Source: a virus. Taken from it: a stretch of DNA of 44,393 nucleotides. Position numbers and translations under genes: made by a program. The notes under the pieces were generated by a model. It was not told the DNA's origin and made no database searches. It worked only from the letters and a program-made list of their open reading frames with translations. Location: positions 1 through 44,393 of the IMG/VR virus record IMGVR_UViG_3300023176_005896; one strand, given 5' to 3'. Shown piece after piece: positions 39,744 to 44,393 of this stretch; the stretch's first letter is position 1; every line of letters starts with the position of its first letter.

Positions 39744-40808
39744 ATGGCATCATTGACACCTGAAGATGCTGTTTGGGCAGCGGACCAGTTCATCTCATAT
39801 TACACACAGTTTAACCGCATTGATGAATACTTTCGTCATGTAAAGCAGAGCAGGTTGGATAAGTCCTCGGGCACACTCTTTGGTCCTGAGGATGACATCT
39901 TCTCTGACTTTTCTGTCCATCCCAATGACATGAAGTTCTCCATTCATGTGGTGGACACGTCTAACAAACCTAAGAGTAAGTACACGCAGCAGATGTACTC
40001 TGAGGTTCTGAACTTGACTGCATCCAATGCAATCGAAGAAGCAATTCCTGGTCGCACACTGAAGTGGATTGTGACTGAAGATACTACCGATAAGGTAGTT
40101 GGTGTGGTGCGATTTGGGTCACCCACGATTAATTCCAAACCACGCAATGATTACTTCGGTAAGGTATTGTCACTGTCACAGATAAACAAAGAGTTTGTGA
40201 TGGGATTTAACATCGTTCCAGTACAACCATTTGGTTACAACTACCTGGGTGGTAAGTTATTGTGTCTGCTTGCATCTTCCAGTTACCTGAAACAACAGTT
40301 CGATGAGAAGTATGGCACTGATCTAAAGTATTTCGAGACAACATCGCTTTATGGATCTACCAAAGGTGTGTCAATGTATGATGGTCTGAAACCATTTGTT
40401 CGTCACGTTGGTGACACTGAAAGCAACTTCTTGCCCCTGTTTCATGATGATTATTTCAATGAAATGTTCTGGTGGTTCAATAACAATGCCAACGGTGGTG
40501 AAAGACTCATCTCAGCAGACAAGTCATCAAAGAAACTCAAGATCCAAACAAAGATGATCTCCATTGTGAAGAAGTCACTGCAAGATGAGGGCAAGTTGGA
40601 AGAGTTTAACGCAGCGATTGAACATGCAAAGTCACTCACAGAGCGCAAGCGTTCTTATATGGGTTTCTTTGATTATGACAAAGATGATGCAATCGAATGG
40701 TGGAGAAAGAAAGCAGCAAAAAGGTATGATAAACTTGTATCAAACAAGAACCTTAGGACTCAACTTGAGTTGTGGGGTGATAAACAAGACATCGACATCA
40801 TTAGATGA
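39744..40808 (+). CDS. DUF4338 (DruA)-like protein, 354 aa
   Basis: The central region (VVGVVRFGSPTINSKPRNDY, then NIVPVQPFGYNYLGGKLL, then YFETTSLYGSTKGVSMYDGL) follows the order of conserved blocks I associate with DUF4338, the DruA domain: a GSP block, an RD/RN, a small-residue-rich helix with KLL, then a Thr-rich ETT and YGS with G-T near the end. DruA is a component of the Druantia antiphage system, but related domains also occur alone in phages. The helical C-terminal third is not part of that pattern. Activity in this phage is unknown. The assignment is by pattern only. Confidence 0.5.
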   Translation: MASLTPEDAVWAADQFISYYTQFNRIDEYFRHVKQSRLDKSSGTLFGPEDDIFSDFSVHPNDMKFSIHVVDTSNKPKSKYTQQMYSEVLNLTASNAIEEAIPGRTLKWIVTEDTTDKVVGVVRFGSPTINSKPRNDYFGKVLSLSQINKEFVMGFNIVPVQPFGYNYLGGKLLCLLASSSYLKQQFDEKYGTDLKYFETTSLYGSTKGVSMYDGLKPFVRHVGDTESNFLPLFHDDYFNEMFWWFNNNANGGERLISADKSSKKLKIQTKMISIVKKSLQDEGKLEEFNAAIEHAKSLTERKRSYMGFFDYDKDDAIEWWRKKAAKRYDKLVSNKNLRTQLELWGDKQDIDIIR

Positions 40809-40810
40809 TT

Positions 40811-40972
40811 ATGGCAACTTACAAAGGGCACATTCACGGTGGCAACGGATACACCTCACACGACATTGAGGTGTCTGGTGTTGTAACTCAGGCAGCGGCA
40901 AAGAAACTAATGGAGGCACGCAATCCTGGTGCCAAGATTACTGCTGTTCGTTTGGTTTCTAACAAAGATTGA
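40811..40972 (+). CDS. small hypothetical protein, 53 aa
   Basis: The ATG lies two bases after the previous stop. MATYKGHIHGGNGYTSHDIE, then VVTQAAAKKLMEARNPGA and ITAVRLVSNKD: a beta-alpha-beta mini domain with a glycine-rich loop. It looks like a small recurring cyanophage protein. Its TGA stop is in repeat copy 4. Function unknown. Confidence 0.6.
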   Translation: MATYKGHIHGGNGYTSHDIEVSGVVTQAAAKKLMEARNPGAKITAVRLVSNKD

Positions 40973-40998
40973 GCCTGCACATTGTCCCATTGGTACGA
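40965..40998 (+). repeat. start-associated repeat, copy 4
   Basis: AAGATTGAGCC, TGCACATTGT, CCCATTGGTACGA. The lead-in lacks about four bases. The upstream TGA stop is inside it, and it ends ten bases before the ATG at 41009. Confidence 0.8.
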
Positions 40999-41008
40999 GA
41001 TTATCATT

Positions 41009-41344
41009 ATGACTCAAACACTTCCTGATCCCATCACTAACAATGAAGAGCGTGTGATGGTACGCCAGACTGTAACTGGTTTTGAACAAGGTATCGCAGG
41101 AATGATTGGATTATTCACTGCTGGTCCTCTCGGTGCTTTAGCATCATGGGGTGCAATCCGTGGACTCCAAGGTAAGTGGACTCCGTGGGTTATTCTTGGT
41201 ATCCCTGCCGCTCCTGTTCTACTTGTTGGTCAACTAATGGTTGCTGGCGTTGTAATGGCACCCATGATTGAAGAGTACGAAACAGACAATTCCTTCAATA
41301 AGATGGAACTGGTTCGTCCTGAAGTTCAACAAAACGGTCTCTGA
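41009..41344 (+). CDS. two-helix membrane protein, 111 aa
   Basis: I choose the ATG at 41009, after repeat copy 4, rather than the TTG at 40982 inside the repeat. Two hydrophobic spans are clear: GFEQGIAGMIGLFTAGPLG (about 28-50) and WVILGIPAAPVLLVGQLMV (about 60-85), joined by a short basic loop (RGLQGK). Gly/Ala-rich helices that pack closely are known from small phage membrane proteins such as holins, but this is only one possibility. Function unknown. Confidence 0.6.
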   Translation: MTQTLPDPITNNEERVMVRQTVTGFEQGIAGMIGLFTAGPLGALASWGAIRGLQGKWTPWVILGIPAAPVLLVGQLMVAGVVMAPMIEEYETDNSFNKMELVRPEVQQNGL

Positions 41345-41345
41345 C

Positions 41346-41383
41346 ATATTTTCTGAGCCCGCACATTGTTCCACTAACATAAG
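41346..41383 (+). repeat. start-associated repeat, copy 5
   Basis: ATATTTTCTGAGCCCGCACA, TTGTTCCACTAACATAAGA: a diverged 38-bp copy ten bases before the ATG at 41394. Confidence 0.7.
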
Positions 41384-41393
41384 ACACACTTTA

Positions 41394-41966
41394 ATGAAAA
41401 AAGTTCTCACTGGTGCCATTCTGGCACTCTCTGCTACTGCAACTCCCGCACTCGCTGGTCCAAATGGTACCTTTGAAGAACACCAAGGTTTGTGGAACGC
41501 ACTCCAAGATGTTGGTATAACGATGAAGGTCAACACACCCGACGTTTGTGATGAAGATTCACGCGGTGGTGGCGCATATTATACTTACAAAAGAAGGTTG
41601 GTTATTTGTCAAGATAACGCAAAGGTTTGGGATGGGAAACAAGTCTCCTGGACTGCAAATGATCTAGACACTCTACGTCATGAGGGTCATCATGTTGTAC
41701 AAGATTGCAACGAAGGTCGCATGGGAGATGGAAAACTTGCAAACCTTTTTCATGATGAAGATTCACTCATCTCCTTCCTCACTAAGTCTAGTTGGTCTAA
41801 AGAACAACTGATGGGTTTGATTGACGATCTGGAAGAAGATGGTTTGGATATGGCAGACATCAGGTTGGAGGTGGAAGCATACACCGTTGCTTCTGACATC
41901 TCTGCCACGAGTATCGCAAACAAGGTCACTGAGTTCTGTGGAGAACCTACCAAGTTCACCTTCTGA
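41394..41966 (+). CDS. exported HEXXH metallopeptidase-like protein, 190 aa
   Basis: MKKVLTGAILALSATATPA with ALA|G forms a signal peptide cleaved near residue 21. TLRHEGHHVVQDC contains His96-Glu97-x-x-His100, a zinc metallopeptidase signature. LEVEAYTVA about 60 residues later gives Glu159 or Glu161 as a possible third ligand, as in gluzincin-like proteases. Four cysteines (52, 72, 105, 182) fit periplasmic disulfides. It would act on host envelope or virion-related protein outside the cytoplasm. The third ligand and the family are inferred. It follows repeat copy 5 and lacks a Shine-Dalgarno. Confidence 0.65.
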   Translation: MKKVLTGAILALSATATPALAGPNGTFEEHQGLWNALQDVGITMKVNTPDVCDEDSRGGGAYYTYKRRLVICQDNAKVWDGKQVSWTANDLDTLRHEGHHVVQDCNEGRMGDGKLANLFHDEDSLISFLTKSSWSKEQLMGLIDDLEEDGLDMADIRLEVEAYTVASDISATSIANKVTEFCGEPTKFTF

Positions 41967-42003
41967 AGATTTACTGAGCCTGCACATTGTCCCTCTGATA
42001 TGA
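41966..42003 (+). repeat. start-associated repeat, copy 6
   Basis: AAGATTTACTGAGCC, TGCACATTGT, CCCTCTGATATGA: a full 38-bp copy, beginning at the last base of the upstream TGA stop. The annotated ATG at 42000 is inside its -10-like end. Confidence 0.85.
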
Positions 42004-42215
42004 ACAACACACAAACTATGGAAGTTATGGATCAGGTCAAGATTCAGCGGACTATTGATGACCTTCGTAAGGCATTTGATGTCTGTGATGGTGTAGATTA
42101 TGATGCTGACATTCAAGATTACCAAAAGCAAGCACCTTTTGCCGTTGGTTATGCCAGGTCCGCACTCTTTGCTGCGATTGATGATCTCAACCGTGTTCTT
42201 GACAACTACAAATGA
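42000..42215 (+). CDS. small helical hypothetical protein, 71 aa
   Basis: The ATG at 42000 lies in the repeat; a second in-frame ATG at 42018 (seventh codon) may be the real start if the repeat is a promoter. MNNTQTMEVMDQVKIQRTID then DDLRKAFDVCDGVDYDADI and DDLNRVLDNYK: an acidic helical protein. Function unknown. Confidence 0.6.
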   Translation: MNNTQTMEVMDQVKIQRTIDDLRKAFDVCDGVDYDADIQDYQKQAPFAVGYARSALFAAIDDLNRVLDNYK

Positions 42216-42481
42216 TCCTGTACAAAGTTATTGAATTTGGAGAAACAAACAATGAGTTTTGGAATAAACCATCCCGCCATCTTAGTCTATCTCGTGCTCA
42301 ACGACGTTATGCAGAATCTCTATCCAATTCTGAAGCAATGGGCAGTGTACTTCTCGAAGTTGGTCCTGAGAGTTGGGTTATTAGGAACAGCAGCAATTTC
42401 GACGGGTTTGGCATACATGTGTCTCCGACTGGATTCACAAGTGTCCGCAAACTTAAGTCCAATGACAGTTGGTTAGACTGA
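42212..42481 (+). CDS. hypothetical protein, 89 aa
   Basis: ATGA overlap with the previous stop. MILYKVIEFGETNNEFWNKP then SLSRAQRRYAESLSNSEAMG and GFGIHVSPTGF: alpha/beta. An overlapping frame at 42231 is considered a shadow because this one is coupled to both neighbours. Function unknown. Confidence 0.6.
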   Translation: MILYKVIEFGETNNEFWNKPSRHLSLSRAQRRYAESLSNSEAMGSVLLEVGPESWVIRNSSNFDGFGIHVSPTGFTSVRKLKSNDSWLD

Positions 42482-42600
42482 TGACTTATCGCATTTGTTG
42501 TAATCTCAAGACCCGTGAGTTAGAGTGGATTTGCAACGGTTTAGTTGCTCCTGCTTACATTCATGCTGGTATCGCTAGAAAAGCGTGTGAGAAAGAATGA
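42481..42600 (+). CDS. small cysteine-containing protein, 39 aa
   Basis: The ATG at 42481 overlaps the previous stop by one base. MTYRICCNLKTRELEWICNG then ARKACEKE: four cysteines in 39 residues (CC, WICN, ACE), which could bind a metal. The stop overlaps the next start. Function unknown. Confidence 0.5.
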   Translation: MTYRICCNLKTRELEWICNGLVAPAYIHAGIARKACEKE

Positions 42601-42710
42601 AACATGAACCCATGCCAGACTGGATCATACCCGCTGGTGTGGGTTTTATGGTCTTCACAGTTATGATCTTCTTGATCTTTACTCTCACAATGATATACTT
42701 TCCAAACTGA
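42597..42710 (+). CDS. tiny single-helix membrane protein, 37 aa
   Basis: The ATG at 42597 overlaps the previous TGA by ATGA, and its own TGA overlaps the next ATG in the same way. MKHEPMPDWIIPAGVGFMVF then TVMIFLIFTLTMIYFPN: one membrane helix of about 22 residues. Size and layout recall small photosystem or cytochrome subunits, but no sequence match is apparent to me. Confidence 0.55.
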   Translation: MKHEPMPDWIIPAGVGFMVFTVMIFLIFTLTMIYFPN

Positions 42711-43204
42711 TGAAAGAGTTCAATTATGACCTGGATTATTCCTCTATTGACTTCACAAAAGCAGAAAATCGTTATCTTTACCGCATTGGACGTGGAGAGC
42801 AGGGAGTCACGTTGGTGGCACCTTATACCAACATCATCGGACAACATTGGCGCTTCAAAGATGTAAAGACTGCCTGGAAGTCATCTCTCAAGATCTACAA
42901 CATGTTCGTGGAATACATGATCGAAGGTGACTTCATTGGCATGGACATGTGTCGCAAGTTCTTAGAGATGGGACACACAAGATCAAGGCGTTATGCTAAC
43001 CATAAGAGCGGACGGAAATATGTAACCAAACCACCTTATTATCACACGGGTGATAGAGGTGGCACTCCCATTCTCCCACAAGAGGTAGACTGCCTCACGA
43101 ATGAGAAGGCAAAGTGTGCGAAACTGTTTAAGACAATGAGAGATCTTGCTGCCACAAGTCCTCGTTACAAAGAGATGCGAAAGGCATGGAGAGAGCAGGA
43201 GTGA
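42710..43204 (+). CDS. DUF4385 family protein, 164 aa
   Basis: The DUF4385 signature is clear: FNYDLDYSSIDFTK, YRIGRGEQGVTLVAPY, QHWRFKD, and GDFIGMDMCRKFLEMGHTRS followed by RRYANHKSGRKY. The length matches the family, which is found in T4-like phages and bacteria. Its function is not known to me. It is coupled to the upstream membrane-protein gene by ATGA, and its TGA stop starts repeat copy 7. Confidence 0.85.
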   Translation: MKEFNYDLDYSSIDFTKAENRYLYRIGRGEQGVTLVAPYTNIIGQHWRFKDVKTAWKSSLKIYNMFVEYMIEGDFIGMDMCRKFLEMGHTRSRRYANHKSGRKYVTKPPYYHTGDRGGTPILPQEVDCLTNEKAKCAKLFKTMRDLAATSPRYKEMRKAWREQE

Positions 43205-43241
43205 AGATTTACTGAGCCTGCACATTGTCTCATTGATATGA
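43204..43241 (+). repeat. start-associated repeat, copy 7
   Basis: AAGATTTACTGAGCC, TGCACATTGT, CTCATTGATATGA: a full 38-bp copy beginning at the last base of the DUF4385 stop; ATG 43238 lies inside its end. Confidence 0.85.
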
Positions 43242-43513
43242 ACACCACTCAAACCATGACCCGAATCGAAATCAACCAAGAACTCGCTAAGTTGCGTGAG
43301 GAGCGCACTCGTGCGATGCGTGAGGTTGATAACATTCAAGCGTGCATGAACGCTCTAATGCAGAAGCGCAATGATCTTGACTTTCAACTAAAACTCCAAG
43401 AAGAATTGGGCAAAGATGTTGACCTCGCCACTGCAATGTACATCACAATGTTCGGTGATGATGATGGTCGGGGTCAGGACTCTGCCTTCATGGATGACAA
43501 CTTCGGAGGATAA
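43238..43513 (+). CDS. coiled-coil hypothetical protein, 91 aa
   Basis: The ATG at 43238 lies in the repeat; the in-frame ATG at 43256 (seventh codon) is an alternative start. MNTTQTMTRIEINQELAKLR then RTRAMREVDNIQACMNALMQ and NDLDFQLKLQEEL: long heptads, then an acidic tail (MFGDDDGRGQDSAFMDDNF). Function unknown. Confidence 0.6.
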   Translation: MNTTQTMTRIEINQELAKLREERTRAMREVDNIQACMNALMQKRNDLDFQLKLQEELGKDVDLATAMYITMFGDDDGRGQDSAFMDDNFGG

Positions 43514-43515
43514 TC

Positions 43516-43701
43516 ATGACTGACTTTACTACAATGAGCAACAAAGACTTCGTGGACTTTCTGTTCGATAAGATGACAGACTTGGACACGGATATGATAG
43601 ATTTGCAAGATGATGATTCTTGTGATGATCATCTTCAGTTCGAAAGATTATTCGAGCCTGCACATTGTCCCACTGATACAACCACTGAAACAAAACCATG
43701 A
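43516..43701 (+). CDS. small acidic protein ending within a repeat, 61 aa
   Basis: MTDFTTMSNKDFVDFLFDKM then DLDTDMIDLQDDDSCDD: a very acidic protein. Its last codons read through repeat copy 8 (EPAHCPTDTTTETKP) before a TGA that overlaps the next ATG. The repeat-coded tail probably has no function of its own. Confidence 0.55.
   Translation: MTDFTTMSNKDFVDFLFDKMTDLDTDMIDLQDDDSCDDHLQFERLFEPAHCPTDTTTETKP
43644..43681 (+). repeat. start-associated repeat, copy 8 (inside a gene)
   Basis: AAGATTATTCGAGCC, TGCACATTGT, CCCACTGATACAA: a full 38-bp copy lying wholly within the 3' coding end of the 61-aa gene and 16 bases before the ATG at 43698. Confidence 0.85.
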
Positions 43702-43880
43702 GACTGAATCCTAACACTCGAATCGACGTTATGTGTCCTGCTGCACCCTGGGAGGGTGGCACTTATGACGCAGATCGTGCAGTTGACCTTGCCTATTCTC
43801 TGTCTGAAGAGTACCAATGTGATGTTGACCTTCGCTACAACAGCACTGGCATGATCTTTCAAACTGTGAGCAACTACTGA
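43698..43880 (+). CDS. small hypothetical protein, 60 aa
   Basis: MRLNPNTRIDVMCPAAPWEG then GTYDADRAVDLAYSLSEEY and STGMIFQTVSNY: a small alpha/beta protein. It follows repeat copy 8 and has no Shine-Dalgarno. Function unknown. Confidence 0.6.
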   Translation: MRLNPNTRIDVMCPAAPWEGGTYDADRAVDLAYSLSEEYQCDVDLRYNSTGMIFQTVSNY

Positions 43881-44089
43881 TGCAATTTCAAGTTACTTAC
43901 ATTGACTTCGATTTTTCCTCTGATGATGATACTTGGGGAGATGTTGATTATGACACTCAACAAGAAGTAATTGAGGAAACCAAAGGTACAATCTGGGAGG
44001 CAGATGATGGAGATGATCTAATCGAAGAGATCTCATCTGCAACAGGTTGGTGTATCAATTCCATTGATTATCGTCACGTTCTGAAGTAA
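43880..44089 (+). CDS. small acidic hypothetical protein, 69 aa
   Basis: The ATG overlaps the previous stop by one base. MQFQVTYIDFDFSSDDDTWG then QQEVIEETKGTIWEADDGDD and INSIDYRHVLK: a beta-alpha-beta-like, very acidic protein. Its acidity might suit DNA mimicry, but that is speculation. Confidence 0.6.
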   Translation: MQFQVTYIDFDFSSDDDTWGDVDYDTQQEVIEETKGTIWEADDGDDLIEEISSATGWCINSIDYRHVLK

Positions 44090-44095
44090 CCACTG

Positions 44096-44275
44096 ATGCG
44101 AGTTCAACAACAATTTTCCTCTGAAGATCTTGGATGTTTCCGCAGAGGACTTCTCAAAGAAGTTGAGAAGTTCAATAAACCTTACACTAAAGATCTTCAA
44201 GACAAAGAACAACGTAAGGCAGACCATGCTCTACATCTGATGATGAACTATTACACTCACCAACAGGAGTTCTGA
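44096..44275 (+). CDS. small helical hypothetical protein, 59 aa
   Basis: MRVQQQFSSEDLGCFRRGLL then KEVEKFNKPYTKDLQDKEQ and HLMMNYYTHQQEF: 59 codons from the ATG six bases after the previous stop. Basic and helical. Function unknown. Confidence 0.55.
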   Translation: MRVQQQFSSEDLGCFRRGLLKEVEKFNKPYTKDLQDKEQRKADHALHLMMNYYTHQQEF

Positions 44276-44277
44276 TC

Positions 44278-44393
44278 ATGTTGAAAGTTAATGTACAAAG
44301 GACCATCAAAGAAACTCTTCTGGAGCATAACGAAACCAACTTCAGTCGTGATCAAAAGTTTCAAATCTTCTGCAATGTGTGTGACAATCTTCT
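44278..44393 (+). CDS. hypothetical protein, 3' end outside window
   Basis: The frame opens at the ATG two bases after the previous stop and runs off the window: MLKVNVQRTIKETLLEHNET then NFSRDQKFQIFCNVCDNLL. Too little is visible to assign a family. Confidence 0.45.
   Translation, partial: MLKVNVQRTIKETLLEHNETNFSRDQKFQIFCNVCDNL

Noticed and set aside
42200-42227. TTGACA-16-TACAAA as a promoter
   Set aside because: The spacing and the -10 are poor, it spans a coupled start codon, and no gene begins within a suitable distance downstream.
42231-42476. 81-codon alternate frame
   Set aside because: It lies wholly inside the 42212 gene, which is coupled to both neighbours by overlapping stop/start codons.
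43516-43701. Lost stop codon caused by TGA to CGA change in repeat copy 8
   Set aside because: The CGA triplet is in a different frame from this gene, so no in-frame stop was lost at that point.

Overview
The window looks like the tail-fibre end and early small-gene end of a T4-like marine cyanophage (a myovirus of Synechococcus or Prochlorococcus). The evidence is a run of giant beta-rich virion proteins with cyanophage-style motifs (GDGSGLTNL, a peptidase S74 chaperone, collagen-like G-X-Y), T4-type late promoter motifs (NATAAATA) before several structural genes, a lipid desaturase of the kind carried by cyanophages, a DUF4385 protein, and many tiny, overlapping, same-strand genes. All convincing genes are on the + strand. 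No gap exceeds 300 bases; the longest (31254-31438) holds a terminator and a promoter. I recognise no tRNA, integrase, insertion sequence or CRISPR array.

Region 1 (1-902) is the 3' end of a virion gene plus two small genes, closed by a terminator near 930-956. Region 2 (964-16931) is a fibre/adhesin cluster: a 1935-aa beta-helix fibre, an Ig-like/glycine-rich protein that resembles an adhesin, an S74-terminated fibre, fibres sharing a C-terminal cap domain, a LamG + SPRY protein, a possible fibre-assembly factor and a collagen-like fibre.

Region 3 (16941-30845) is the most unusual part. Three paralogous proteins of about 1000 aa each carry 18 kelch-like repeats that I can group as three sets of six, suggesting three six-bladed propellers per chain. 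They are interleaved with a GT-A and a GT-B glycosyltransferase, a degenerate oxygenase homologue, an intact 2OG-Fe(II) oxygenase, a sulfotransferase and a prolyl-hydroxylase-like oxygenase. A conserved TTATAATAAA element follows each propeller gene and leads into the next enzyme gene. I infer a fibre-decoration module in which propeller adhesins are hydroxylated, glycosylated or sulfated. This has not been shown.

Region 4 (30861-44393) begins after a strong terminator at 31280. A consensus sigma70-type promoter (31356-31384) then starts a tightly packed early/accessory block. It includes a desaturase whose ribosome-binding site lies inside a UUCG hairpin, a nucleotidyltransferase-like protein, a KxDG ligase-like protein, a DUF4338-like protein, an exported HEXXH metallopeptidase-like protein, a DUF4385 protein, and many small soluble or single-helix membrane proteins. 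A repeat of about 38 bp occurs eight times between 34901 and 43681, each time just before a start codon. It has an extended -10-like end and its genes lack Shine-Dalgarno sequences, so I read it as a family of phage promoter cassettes.
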